From: Roseateles asaccharophilus
Lineage (GTDB): Bacteria; Pseudomonadota; Gammaproteobacteria; Burkholderiales; Burkholderiaceae_C
Length of the DNA: 64,000 nt
Reading direction: 5' to 3'
NCBI RefSeq assembly: GCF_004362405.1
Contig: NZ_SNXE01000001.1
Location: forward strand, 186,001-250,000
Part shown: piece by piece, positions 48,195-56,704 of the stretch
How the letters are laid out: the number at the start of each line of letters is the position of its first letter
Position numbering within the stretch: the first letter of the stretch is position 1
Position numbers and translations under genes: made by a program
Notes under the pieces: generated by a model
Seen by the model: only the letters and a program-made list of their open reading frames with translations
Told to the model about the DNA's origin: nothing
Database searches by the model: none

Positions 48195-48797
48195 ATGAAA
48201 CCCGAACCTTCCTCCCCCGCCCGCGGCTCGCTAGACGCCGTCACCCAGGCCCGCCAGGCCGCGCAATGGGAACGCAACAAGCCCAGCATCTATGTGGATC
48301 TGGGCCTGGGCCTGTTCTTCTTTGTCTGCGCCAAGTTCACCGACCTGACCACGGCCGCCCTGCTGGGCGCGGCGGCAGGGCTGAGCGTCTATCTGGTGCA
48401 GCGCTATGTGAAGGTGGACCTGCTGGGCGGCCTGGCCATGTTCGGCGTGGCGATGCTGCTGGTGTCGGCGGGCTTTTCCTGGCTCTTCCAGGATGACTGG
48501 GCCGTCAAGATGAAGGGCACCATCCTGGGCCTGCTCACGGCCACGCTCTTCCTGGGCGACGGTCTCTTCAACCGCGGCCGCTACTTTGGCCGCCGCCTGG
48601 CCCGCTATGTGATGGAGCCGGTGGTGGAACAGCGCCTGGCCATAGGCCTGGGCCTGCTGGGCGCCCTGATGGCCTCGCTGAACTGGGGCGTGGCGGAATT
48701 CTTCAGCACCGATGTCTGGCTGGCCTACACCACCTTTGGCGATATCGCGCTGAGCATGCTGCTCTTCTTTGCGGTGCTGCGCTTCGCGCGGGCCTGA
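48195..48797 (+). CDS. YciB/IspZ-like inner-membrane protein
   Basis: A 200-residue membrane protein with five to six helices. KPSIYVDLGLGLFFFVCAKF, TDLTTAALLGAAAGLSVYLV and the later GTILGLLTATLFLGDGLFN align with the YciB/septation protein A pattern (first helix, TDxxTA helix, then ATLFxGD). Divergence from canonical YciB is clear, so it may be a paralogue. YciB proteins influence envelope integrity and septation. Confidence 0.72.
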   Translation: MKPEPSSPARGSLDAVTQARQAAQWERNKPSIYVDLGLGLFFFVCAKFTDLTTAALLGAAAGLSVYLVQRYVKVDLLGGLAMFGVAMLLVSAGFSWLFQDDWAVKMKGTILGLLTATLFLGDGLFNRGRYFGRRLARYVMEPVVEQRLAIGLGLLGALMASLNWGVAEFFSTDVWLAYTTFGDIALSMLLFFAVLRFARA

Positions 48798-48896
48798 TCC
48801 CCACTGGATTCCCACAGAGCTCGAAGCTAGGGGGTGAGCAGCGGGGCGCATTGCCCCTACCCTCGGGGCATTTTCAATGCCTTCAGGGGATGAGCG

Positions 48897-49304
48897 ATGG
48901 GACTTCTTGACGCGATTGCGGGCCAGGTGCTGGGCGGCGGCAACGGTGGCGCACCGGGTGGAGGCGCGCTGTTTGATGCGATTGGCAGCCTCTTGAACAG
49001 CCAGCCCGGCGGGCTGGCGGGCCTGGTGAAGGCTTTTGAGCAGCAGGGGCTGGGCGAGGTGATCGCCTCCTGGATAGGCACCGGGCAGAACCAGGCCATC
49101 TCGGGCGAGCAGCTGCAGGCGGTGCTGGGCAGCGAGCAGGTGCAGGCCCTGGCCCAGAGTCTGGGCTTCTCGCCCCTGCAGCTCTCCGGCCAGCTGGCCC
49201 AGATGCTGCCCCAGGTGATCGATGGCATGACGCCGAACGGCCAGCTGCCGCCACAGGACGCACTGGGCGGCCTGCTGGGCATGCTCAAGACCGCCATGGG
49301 CTGA
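48897..49304 (+). CDS. YidB-family (DUF937) protein
   Basis: A 135-residue glycine/glutamine-rich protein. MGLLDAIAGQVLGG, LVKAFEQQGLGEVIASWIGT and NQAISGEQLQAVLGSEQVQA are the usual YidB blocks, ending with the QLPPQDALGGLLGML helix. Soluble and probably oligomeric. Preceded by GGGGATGAGCG. Confidence 0.9.
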   Translation: MGLLDAIAGQVLGGGNGGAPGGGALFDAIGSLLNSQPGGLAGLVKAFEQQGLGEVIASWIGTGQNQAISGEQLQAVLGSEQVQALAQSLGFSPLQLSGQLAQMLPQVIDGMTPNGQLPPQDALGGLLGMLKTAMG

Positions 49305-49357
49305 GCGCGGCGCGCCGTGGGCCGGCGCGGCCTGATCCATCCGTGCCACACTGGCCC

Positions 49358-50635
49358 ATGAACAAGCCCGCCATGCCCCCAGCCACTGCCAGCGCCGCCA
49401 CCGCCCTGCGGGCCGAGGATGTGCGCGGCGCGCTGCGCCTGAGCCACGAGGCGCTGGGCGGCCTCATCGATCTGGTGGAGGCCATGCACGCCGGCATTGC
49501 CGACCGGGTGCTGGGGCGCGCCTCGGCAGCGGACCCTGAGGCCGGGCCGCGGCGCACCCGGGGCCTGACCGGCCTGGTCTACCGCGGCGTGCGCGGCATC
49601 AGCGGCGGCGTGGGCAGCGCGACGGAGCTGGTGCTGGGCAGCCTGGCCCGGCAGCTGCTGCCCGCGAGCAGCGCGGCCGCACCAAATGCCCGGCGCGAGG
49701 CCCTGCTCGCCGCGCTCAACGGCGTGCTGGGCGACCATCTGGCCGACAGCGGCAACCCCCTGGCCATCCCCATGCGCTTTCGCCGGCAGGGTCAGGTCTT
49801 GCCCCTGCAGGCCGAGGCCCTGCGCGAGCGCCTGGCGGCCCAGGCCAGCACACCGCGCCTGCTGGTCCTGCTGCACGGCCTGTGCATGAACGATCTGCAG
49901 TGGCAGGCAGCCGGCCATGAAGATCACGGCCAGGTGCTGGCCCGCGAGCTGGGCTACACGCCCGTCCATCTGCACTACAACAGCGGCCTGGGCATAGCGC
50001 GCAACGGCCGGCTGCTGGCCGAGCGGCTGCAAACCCTGTGCGAGGCCTGGCCCCAGCCCCTGGAGCGCCTGGTGCTGCTGGGCCACAGCATGGGCGGCCT
50101 GGTGGCGCGCAGCGCCATCCACCACGCGGCGCAGCGGCGCGGCGAGGGTGACGCCAGCCTGAGCTGGCCGCAGCGCCTGGACGATCTGGTCTGCCTGGGC
50201 TCACCCCATCTGGGCGCGCCGCTGGAGCGTGCCGGCCACGGCCTTGAGCGCCTGCTGGCGGCCCTGCCCTATGCGGCGCCGCTGGCCCGCCTGGGCCAGA
50301 TCCGCAGCGCGGGCATCACGGACCTGCGCCTGGGCCATATCACCGAGGCGGCGTCGGACGCGCAGGGGCGGCGCCACTGGGACCGGGTGCCCCTGCCCGG
50401 CAACACCCGCTGCTACGCCGTGGCCGCCAGCCTGGGGCCGGCGCCGAGCAGTCTCAAATCGCGCCTGCTGGGCGACGGCCTGGTGCCGGTGGCCAGCGCC
50501 CTGGGCCGGCACCGCGATCCGGCGCGCAGCCTGGACTTTGCGCCCGAGCGCCAGGCCGTGGTCTACCGCACGGGGCATCTGGAGCTGCTGTCCAGCCCCG
50601 AGGTGCTGGACCTGCTGCGCGGCTGGCTGCGCTAG
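49358..50635 (+). CDS. Alpha/beta hydrolase, PGAP1/lipase-like
   Basis: A 425-residue cytosolic hydrolase. A helical N-terminal region (1-160) contains EALGGLIDLVEAMHAGIADRV. The hydrolase domain follows with LLVLLHGLCMNDLQW (oxyanion-strand HG), nucleophile elbow LLGHSMGGLVARSAI (Ser near 244) and LVCLGSPHLGAPLERAGHGL. The C-terminal histidine is probably in TGHLELLSSPEV. Substrate unknown. It lies 53 bp after the YidB gene and converges on the next gene. Confidence 0.83.
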   Translation: MNKPAMPPATASAATALRAEDVRGALRLSHEALGGLIDLVEAMHAGIADRVLGRASAADPEAGPRRTRGLTGLVYRGVRGISGGVGSATELVLGSLARQLLPASSAAAPNARREALLAALNGVLGDHLADSGNPLAIPMRFRRQGQVLPLQAEALRERLAAQASTPRLLVLLHGLCMNDLQWQAAGHEDHGQVLARELGYTPVHLHYNSGLGIARNGRLLAERLQTLCEAWPQPLERLVLLGHSMGGLVARSAIHHAAQRRGEGDASLSWPQRLDDLVCLGSPHLGAPLERAGHGLERLLAALPYAAPLARLGQIRSAGITDLRLGHITEAASDAQGRRHWDRVPLPGNTRCYAVAASLGPAPSSLKSRLLGDGLVPVASALGRHRDPARSLDFAPERQAVVYRTGHLELLSSPEVLDLLRGWLR

Positions 50636-50647
50636 GGCCGGTTCGCG

Positions 50648-51547
50648 CTAGGGCAGCTGGGCGCGCACAAAGGCGGTGGCGCGCCGCAGCGCATCCTCGC
50701 GCGCGGCGGCGTTGTCGGGCTCGCGCTGCAGGCTGGCCACCGGGCTGTCAAAGCCATGGGCCGCGCCCGCATACGTCCTGAGCTGGGGCGGCACCCGGGC
50801 CTGGGCGCGGGCCACCAGGGCCTCGCACTGCCGGGGCGAGACCTCCTCGTCGGCCCCGGCCAGCAGCATCAGCACCGGCACATCCCATTGCGGCCAGAGG
50901 TTGAGCAGGGCGCGTTCGCCGCAGCCGGGGTAGAAGGCCAGCGCCGCCGCAAAGCGCGGAGCGCCGGCCTCGGCGCTGGCGGCACGCTCGCTCTGGCGCT
51001 GCAGGACATTGAGCACGGTGCTGCCGCCATTGCTCCAGCCCTGGACCAGGATGCGCCCGGCCTGCACCTCGGGCTGGGCCGCCAGCCAGCGCAGCGCGCC
51101 CTCGGCGTCCAGGGGGCGCACGGTGCGCTCGTTGACGGCCTCGCGCTCGGGAATGCCATGGGTGTTGCGCCCATAGCCATGGGCCCGGCCGCGCGGGCCG
51201 AAGCTGTCCACCAGCAGAGCCGTGTAGCCCTGGGCCGCCCAATGCGCCAGCCACTGGCGGTGCCGGGCCGAGAGGCTGCCGGCCCCGCAGGGCGAGTCCT
51301 GCCCGCGCGCCACGGTCTTGCACTGCGCGGCCACCGGCCCGGTGTAGGGGCCGGCCCGCCCATGCAGCAGCACGATGGCCGGCGCCGGCAGGCGGGCCGG
51401 GCTGGCGCGGTAGGCCACCAGCTCGGTGTGGCCGTCGGCACTGGGGAAGTAGACGGTGTCCGGGGTCTGGGCGCGGGCCGACTCACCGTACATGAGCAGC
51501 GCCAGACACAGCGACAGGCTGGGCAACAGGGAGGGGACAAGACGCAT
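50648..51547 (-). CDS. Secreted dienelactone hydrolase-like enzyme
   Basis: A 299-residue alpha/beta hydrolase with a signal peptide (LLPSLSLCLALLMYGESARAQ). Catalytic elements: AIVLLHGRAGPYTG, nucleophile GWSNGGSTVLNVL, acid region LMLLAGADEEVSPRQ and histidine AGAAHGFDSPVA. The pattern matches dienelactone hydrolase/acetyl xylan esterase-like periplasmic proteins. Three cysteines in the first third (QCKTV, SPCGAG) may form a disulfide. The ATG at 51545-51547 was chosen as it starts the signal peptide. Confidence 0.85.
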   Translation of the reverse strand: MRLVPSLLPSLSLCLALLMYGESARAQTPDTVYFPSADGHTELVAYRASPARLPAPAIVLLHGRAGPYTGPVAAQCKTVARGQDSPCGAGSLSARHRQWLAHWAAQGYTALLVDSFGPRGRAHGYGRNTHGIPEREAVNERTVRPLDAEGALRWLAAQPEVQAGRILVQGWSNGGSTVLNVLQRQSERAASAEAGAPRFAAALAFYPGCGERALLNLWPQWDVPVLMLLAGADEEVSPRQCEALVARAQARVPPQLRTYAGAAHGFDSPVASLQREPDNAAAREDALRRATAFVRAQLP

Positions 51548-51638
51548 GGGGGCTTGGGGCAGGTGGGGGGCAGGCTTGGGGCTGCGGGGCTGATGCCGCA
51601 TCTTCGCGCAGCTTGCGGGTCAGACGGCTGGCGCAGGC

Positions 51639-52580
51639 TCAGGACAGGGGCTTGTGCGCCGCCGCCACGGCCGCCTCCGCCTTCAGCGCCGTGATGAGGG
51701 CCTGCAGGGCCGGTGGTATCTGGCGCCGGCTGGGGTGGTAGAGCGTCAGGCGCGGCAGGGGGCTGACCCATTGCGGCAGCACCTGGACCAGGCGGCCGCT
51801 TTGCAGATGCTCGGCCACCAGACCGTCCAGCACGCGCACCACCCCCAGGCCGGCCAGGGCGGCCTGCACCAGGGTGTCGTTGTCGTTGGAGGTGAGCGGC
51901 CCCTCCACGCCCAGCTGGGCCGAGCGGCGGCCGCGGCTGAGCTTCCAGCCCGAGAGCCGGCCCGAGCTGCTGAGCCGGTAGCGCAGGCAGCGCTGGCTCA
52001 GGAGGTCTTCGGGCTCACGCGGACTGCCATGCTTTTGCAGATAGGCCGGGGCGGCCACGGTGATGATGCGAAAGGCCGGCCCCACGGGCACGGCAATCAT
52101 GTCCTTTTCCACCGTGTCGGCCAGGCGTATGCCGGCGTCGAAGCCCTCGGCGACGATGTCCACCAGCGCATCGCTCACATGCAGCTCGAGCTCGATGCCC
52201 GGGTGCTGCTCCAGAAAGCGCGGCAGCATGGGCCAGAGCACCGTCATCGCGGCCAGCTTGAAGGTGGTCAGCCGGATCTTGCCCACCGGAGACTCGCGCT
52301 GCTGCAGGGCCGAGGCCACGGCCTCGTCAATGCTCTGCAGGGCCGGACGCAGCTGGGCCAGCAGGCGCTCGCCGGCCTCGGTGGTCGAGACACTGCGCGT
52401 GGAGCGGCTGAGCAGACGCAGGCCCAGCCGCTCCTCCAGCGCCTTGAGCGCATGGCTGAGCGCGGACTGCGATACCCCCAGGCGCGCCGCCGCACGGGTG
52501 AAGCTGCGCTCCTCGGCCACCACGGCGAAGGCCGCCAGATCGGCCATCTGCCGGCGCGAATCCACGGCCAGTCTATTCAT
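51639..52580 (-). CDS. LysR-family transcriptional regulator
   Basis: A 313-residue LysR protein. The winged helix (12-70) includes FAVVAEERSFTRAAARLGVS, QSALSHALKALEERLGLRLL and TRSVSTTEAGERLL. The substrate-binding domain begins at about residue 100. A DAGIRLADTVEKDM-type loop is typical of the subgroup that controls small esterase, reductase or GST genes. It is divergent from the lipoprotein esterase at 52707, with a clear inverted repeat between them, so it probably regulates that gene. Confidence 0.93.
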   Translation of the reverse strand: MNRLAVDSRRQMADLAAFAVVAEERSFTRAAARLGVSQSALSHALKALEERLGLRLLSRSTRSVSTTEAGERLLAQLRPALQSIDEAVASALQQRESPVGKIRLTTFKLAAMTVLWPMLPRFLEQHPGIELELHVSDALVDIVAEGFDAGIRLADTVEKDMIAVPVGPAFRIITVAAPAYLQKHGSPREPEDLLSQRCLRYRLSSSGRLSGWKLSRGRRSAQLGVEGPLTSNDNDTLVQAALAGLGVVRVLDGLVAEHLQSGRLVQVLPQWVSPLPRLTLYHPSRRQIPPALQALITALKAEAAVAAAHKPLS

Positions 52581-52597
52581 GAATTTCCTTCATAAGC

Positions 52598-52620
52598 TCA
52601 ATGCGACTCATGGGCATTGA
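52598..52620. promoter_or_regulatory. Inverted repeat, candidate LysR operator
   Basis: TCAATGC (52598-52604) and GCATTGA (52614-52620) are exact inverted copies with a 9-bp spacer. They lie 18 bp from the LysR start and about 87 bp from the esterase start. Size and location fit a LysR recognition site. Confidence 0.55.
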
Positions 52621-52706
52621 ACTGTAATCGCCGGGCTTCTACAGTGCCGCGAGCCACGGCGAACCGGCCGGCCCGTCCGAGCGCCGCCACTTCCAGGAAC
52701 GCATTC

Positions 52707-53663
52707 ATGACAAGCCCCATCCCCTACCGCGCCCGCAGCCTCCTGCTCGGGGGCCTGCTGGCCCTGAGCCTGGTTCTGATCGGCTGCGCCCATGCGCCCA
52801 GTGCCCCGCCGCAGCCGGCGGCGCCCGAAGCGGTCACCCTAAGCCACACCTTTGTGCACCAGCTGCCGGCCAGCGACAGCGGCCGCAAGTACTGGCTCTG
52901 GGTCTCGGTGCCCCGCGACTATGAGCAGCTCAAGGGCAAGCTGCCGGTGGTCTTCGTCACGGACGCGCCCTACACGCTGCCCCTGATGCGCGGCATCCAT
53001 GCCATGGTCGGCAATCAGGGACGCAATATCGAGCCCTTCATCCTGGTGGGCCTGGGCTACGAGCCGGGCCTGCCCCAGAGCGGCAGCCGCAGCCGCGACT
53101 ACACGCCCAGCAACCCGCTGCGCAAACCGGACTACCGACGCGATGTCTACAGGGCCGCGGCCTATGGCGAGGCGGCCCGCTACCGCGACTATCTGGAGCG
53201 CCAGGTCTTGCCCTTTGTGCGCGAGCACTACCGCGCGGACCTGAGCCGCAGCAGCTTTGTCGGCCAGTCCTATGGCGGGCTCTTCGGGGCCTATGTGCTG
53301 CTGACCCGGCCCGAGCTTTTCCAGACCTATCTGCTGGGCAGTCCCTCGCTGTGGTTCGATGAGCGCGCCATCTGGGAGATCGAGTCGCGCTACGCGGCCC
53401 GGCACCGCGATCTGAAGGCCCGGGTGCGCTTGTACGCCGGCTCCTTCGAGACCGACCGGCCCGAGCCGCGCTACACCCCCGGCTGGAACCTGCTCGGAGA
53501 CATGAAGGACTTCGAGGCCCTGCTGCGCTCCCGCGGCTATCCGGGTCTGGAGATCAGCAGCGAGACCCTGGAGGGCGAAGACCACAGAACCATGGGCCCC
53601 GGCTTCTTCACCCGGGGGCTGCTCTGGGCCCTGCCGGGCTACGGGCCCTACGACCCGAGCTAG
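52707..53663 (+). CDS. Lipoprotein esterase (esterase D / IroE-like)
   Basis: A 318-residue lipoprotein. Lipobox LVLIGCAH places the lipidated cysteine near residue 27. The hydrolase domain has the S-formylglutathione/enterochelin-esterase pattern: YWLWVSVPRDYEQLKGKLPV, VFVTDAPYTL, nucleophile FVGQSYGGLFGAYVL and GSPSLWFDERAIW. The C-terminal histidine lies in EGEDHRTMGP. The ATG at 52707 is the first that gives the signal. Probably anchored on the outer or inner membrane; substrate unknown. Confidence 0.87.
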   Translation: MTSPIPYRARSLLLGGLLALSLVLIGCAHAPSAPPQPAAPEAVTLSHTFVHQLPASDSGRKYWLWVSVPRDYEQLKGKLPVVFVTDAPYTLPLMRGIHAMVGNQGRNIEPFILVGLGYEPGLPQSGSRSRDYTPSNPLRKPDYRRDVYRAAAYGEAARYRDYLERQVLPFVREHYRADLSRSSFVGQSYGGLFGAYVLLTRPELFQTYLLGSPSLWFDERAIWEIESRYAARHRDLKARVRLYAGSFETDRPEPRYTPGWNLLGDMKDFEALLRSRGYPGLEISSETLEGEDHRTMGPGFFTRGLLWALPGYGPYDPS

Positions 53664-53689
53664 GCGCGGCATCTGGGATGATGCCAACC

Positions 53690-54337
53690 ATGATCCATCT
53701 GCACTACCACCCCAGCAACGCCAGCATGGCGCCCCATATCCTGCTGCGCGAGCTGGGCGCGGCCTTCGAGCTGCTGCTGGTGGACCGGCAGCGCCATGCG
53801 CAGAAGTCGCCGGACTATCTGAAGCTCAATCCCAATGGCCTGATCCCGGTGCTGCAGGACGGCGATCTGGTGCTCTACGAGACGGCCGCCATCCTGCTGC
53901 ATCTGGCCGACACCCACCCGCAGGCCGGGTTGGCCCCGGCCCTGGGCACGCCGGAGCGGGCGCAGTTCTACAAATGGCTGATCTGGCTCACCAACACGGT
54001 GCAGCCCGCGCTGATGGCCTATTTCTACCCCGAGCGCTGGGTGGCGGCGGGCAATGAGGCCGGCGCGGCCGAGGTGAAGGCCTGTGCCGAGGCGCGGGTG
54101 GTGGAGCTGCTGGAACAGCTGGAGCAGCAGCTGCAAAACACGAGCGGCCCCTGGCTGCTGGGCCAGCGCTACAGCGCGGTAGATGCTATGGCCTTCATGC
54201 TCTGCCGCTGGACGCGCGGCTTTGCACGGCCGGCGCGCAGCCGGGCGGCCCTCGGCGCCTATCTGCAGCGCATGCTGGAGCGCCCGGCCGTGCAGCAGAC
54301 CCTGGCGGCCGAGGGGCTGGCGCCGCCCTGGGTCTGA
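53690..54337 (+). CDS. Glutathione S-transferase family protein
   Basis: A 215-residue GST. The thioredoxin-like domain starts MIHLHYHPSNASMAPHILL, where Ser-N-A-S replaces the cysteine or tyrosine seen in some classes. The conserved LNPNGLIPVLQDGDLVLYETAAI block carries the cis-proline and the glutathione-binding ET. The helical domain ends with SAVDAMAFMLCRW. In-frame ATGs at 53678 and 53681 are possible, but the family start fits 53690. Confidence 0.9.
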   Translation: MIHLHYHPSNASMAPHILLRELGAAFELLLVDRQRHAQKSPDYLKLNPNGLIPVLQDGDLVLYETAAILLHLADTHPQAGLAPALGTPERAQFYKWLIWLTNTVQPALMAYFYPERWVAAGNEAGAAEVKACAEARVVELLEQLEQQLQNTSGPWLLGQRYSAVDAMAFMLCRWTRGFARPARSRAALGAYLQRMLERPAVQQTLAAEGLAPPWV

Positions 54338-54413
54338 GCAGGGTGTCTCGCGGGCCCCATGGCCTGCGGGCGTGCGTAGCGCTATGCTGGGCACAGCCAC
54401 GCACGCCATACCC

Positions 54414-55628
54414 ATGGACGAACTTCTGCAGGCCTCGCTGAAAACAGAGCAGCGCTTCTCGCTGAACTGGACCTATCTGAACGCGATCACGCGCGGCGTG
54501 TCGGTGATCGATCTGGGCGCCCTGGCCCTGCGCAATCTGCGCGATGCGCGCCAGTTCGCGCGCGAGTACGGCTACGACGTGGAGCAGCCCGGGGTGCTGG
54601 ACTATCTGCGCCGCATCCAGCGCGAGGCCCTGGGCTTTGTGCGGGAGCAGTTCCTGGAGCCCGGGCAGCAGTCCCTGCTGCCGGCCGAGGTCTGCGATGA
54701 CAGCGATCCCCTGCAGCTGCTGGTGCTGGCCTCGCAGCGCGCGCACCGCTTCGAACCCCTGCGCCTGTGGGCCTGCGTCCTGCTCAAGGTCATGCACGGC
54801 CTGTTCTACATCGACAACAACCTCAAGCTGCGCCACTTTGCCGCCATCCGGCAGCAGGTCTTTGCCGGCCTGGACGAGGTCATACAGATCGAGGGCGATC
54901 GCCCGTACCTGAGCGACGGCCGCATCTGCCTGCCCCTGGTCCATGTGGACCGCAAGCGCAACAAGGGCCGGCACAGCATCCTGCTCAAGCTGCTGCAAAA
55001 GCCCGAGTATGTGGCGGCCGACATCCACGACCATCTGGGCGTGCGCCTCACGCTCAACACCCGCATCGAGTGCCTGCTGGCCCTGGACCTGCTGCGCCGG
55101 GCCCATCTGATCACCCTCACCAATCTGGAGGTCAGCCGCACGCGCAACACCCTGGTGGACCTGCTGGCGGCCAAGGAGATCTTCACCCGCCACCGTGCCG
55201 AGATCGACCGCAGCCCCGGCTACCCCAGCGCCCTGCTGCAGCAGATGGACCAGGAGCTGGCCGCCATCTCCCAGCGCCAGACCCAGCGCGACAACCCGCA
55301 CAGCGCGGCCGACTTCCAGAGCCTGCAGTTCACGGTCCGCAAGATGATCCACCTGCCCGCCGCGGCCCTGGGCCGGCCGGAGCAGGCCCCGCGCGCCGAG
55401 GACGGCGGCGAGGCCCTGGTCACCGAGAACGGCGATGTGAGCTTCTTCTTTGCCTACGAGATCCAGTTGCTGGATGCCGCCAGCCTGGCCAAGAGCCAGC
55501 AGGGCGCGGCCAGTCACGAGGCCTACAAGCGACGCCAGGTGGAGACCGCCCGCCGGCGTGTGCTGGGGCTGGAGCTGCTGGCCTGGCTGCAGAGTCAGTC
55601 CGGCGGAGCCGGCACAATCGGCCCATGA
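54414..55628 (+). CDS. RelA/SpoT-domain-like protein (putative alarmone-type nucleotidyltransferase)
   Basis: A 404-residue protein without the HD hydrolase, TGS or ACT domains of RelA/SpoT. Residues 177-215 read HVDRKRNKGRHSILLKLL then EYVAADIHDHLGVRLTL, matching the R.K...SI..K......DI.d..gvR spine of the synthetase fold. A long insert of about 130 residues follows. YEIQLLDA (E349, Q351) and GAASHEAYKRRQ (366-375) then match the EIQ and AxHxxYK elements. An N-terminal helical domain precedes the fold. The stop overlaps the phosphatase start (ATGA). (p)ppGpp synthesis is inferred, not shown. Confidence 0.65.
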   Translation: MDELLQASLKTEQRFSLNWTYLNAITRGVSVIDLGALALRNLRDARQFAREYGYDVEQPGVLDYLRRIQREALGFVREQFLEPGQQSLLPAEVCDDSDPLQLLVLASQRAHRFEPLRLWACVLLKVMHGLFYIDNNLKLRHFAAIRQQVFAGLDEVIQIEGDRPYLSDGRICLPLVHVDRKRNKGRHSILLKLLQKPEYVAADIHDHLGVRLTLNTRIECLLALDLLRRAHLITLTNLEVSRTRNTLVDLLAAKEIFTRHRAEIDRSPGYPSALLQQMDQELAAISQRQTQRDNPHSAADFQSLQFTVRKMIHLPAAALGRPEQAPRAEDGGEALVTENGDVSFFFAYEIQLLDAASLAKSQQGAASHEAYKRRQVETARRRVLGLELLAWLQSQSGGAGTIGP

Positions 55629-56248
55629 CCGAACTGCTGCTGATACGCCACGGCGAGACCGACTGGAACCGCCGCCAGACCTTCCAGGGCCAGATCGATG
55701 TGCCGCTCAATGCCCGCGGGCTGGCGCAGGCGCGCCGCCTGGGCGAGCGCCTGGCCGGCGAGGCCCTGGACCTGCTCGTCAGCAGCGATCTGATACGGGC
55801 CCGCCAGACGGCCGAGCCGCTGGCCAGCACGCAAGGCCTGGCCCCGCAGCTGGCGCCGGCCCTGCGCGAACAGGCCTTCGGCATCCTGGAGGGCCTGAGC
55901 TTCGATGACATACGGCAGCGCCACCCCGAGGAGTTCTCGCTCTGGGCCCGGCATGAGCCGGACTACGCCCTGCCCGGCGGCGCCGAGAGCCGGCGCGACT
56001 TCCATGCCCGGGTGCTGGCGGCCCTGCGCGAGCTGGCGGCGGCGCATCGCGGGCGCAGGCTGGCCGTGGTCACGCATGGCGGGGTGCTGGACATGGTCTG
56101 GCGCGAGGCGCTGAACAAGCCCCTGCACGGCGCCCGCGAGTGCGCCATTCCCAATGCCGGGCTAAATCGCCTGCGCATGGATGCCCAGGGCGGGCTGCAG
56201 ATCCTGAGCTGGGGCGACGACGCTCATCTGCAAGGCCTGGAGGACTGA
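55625..56248 (+). CDS. Histidine phosphatase family protein (phosphoglycerate mutase-like)
   Basis: A 207-residue enzyme. The catalytic motif LLLIRHGETDWNRRQTFQGQ is at the N-terminus, followed by LVSSDLIRARQTAEPLA, EQAFGILEGLSF and the second histidine in VVTHGGVLDMVWR. It resembles broad-specificity phosphatases (PhoE/GpmB type) more than true mutases. Translation is coupled to the upstream RelA/SpoT-like gene, so a phosphorylated nucleotide or metabolite as substrate is conceivable. Confidence 0.9.
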   Translation: MTELLLIRHGETDWNRRQTFQGQIDVPLNARGLAQARRLGERLAGEALDLLVSSDLIRARQTAEPLASTQGLAPQLAPALREQAFGILEGLSFDDIRQRHPEEFSLWARHEPDYALPGGAESRRDFHARVLAALRELAAAHRGRRLAVVTHGGVLDMVWREALNKPLHGARECAIPNAGLNRLRMDAQGGLQILSWGDDAHLQGLED

Positions 56249-56254
56249 AGCACC

Positions 56255-56641
56255 ATGGCCATCAGCTGGATCAGCGCCCTCAAGGCCGTGCCCTGGGCCG
56301 ATGTGATCGAGGCCACGCCCGTGCTGGTCAAGGGCGCGCGCAAGCTCTTCAAGCGCAGCCAGGAGGCCGAGGCGGCCGCCGAAGCACCGCAGGCGGCACC
56401 GCAGACCCTGGCCGAGGCGCTCGCCCGGCTGCAGCGCCTGGAACAGGAGCTGGCCGGGCTCAGCGAACAGCAGGCCGAGAGCGCGGCCCTGCTGCAGAGT
56501 CTGGCGGAGCAGAACGCGCAGCTGGTGGCGGCCATGGAGCAGCTGCGCCAGCGCAACCAGCGTCAAGCGCTGCTGCTGTTCATGCTGCTGGGGCTGGCCC
56601 TGATTCCAGCGGGGCTCATGGCCTGGATGCTGATGCGCTAG
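56255..56641 (+). CDS. Coiled-coil single-pass membrane protein
   Basis: A 128-residue protein. A short N-terminal part (MAISWISALKAVPWADVI, VLVKGARKLFKR) precedes an alanine/glutamate coiled coil (about 38-105) and a C-terminal hydrophobic helix (LLLFMLLGLALIPAGLMAWM). The tail-anchored layout puts the coil in the cytoplasm. Six bp after the phosphatase, so probably third in the operon. Family unknown. Confidence 0.75.
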   Translation: MAISWISALKAVPWADVIEATPVLVKGARKLFKRSQEAEAAAEAPQAAPQTLAEALARLQRLEQELAGLSEQQAESAALLQSLAEQNAQLVAAMEQLRQRNQRQALLLFMLLGLALIPAGLMAWMLMR

Positions 56642-56652
56642 CTCACCACGAC

Positions 56653-56680
56653 GAAAAAAAGCCCCGCACAAGGCAGGGCT
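56653..56680 (-). terminator. Rho-independent terminator of the outer-membrane protein gene
   Basis: On the minus strand AGCCCTGC-CTTGT-GCGGGGCT forms an 8-bp stem (one G-U pair) followed directly by seven T residues. It lies 25 bp after the stop of the beta-barrel gene. The complementary A-run also faces the coiled-coil gene, so it may act for one direction only. Confidence 0.88.
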
Positions 56681-56704
56681 GTCAAACGGGGAGTCCCCTA
56701 GCAA

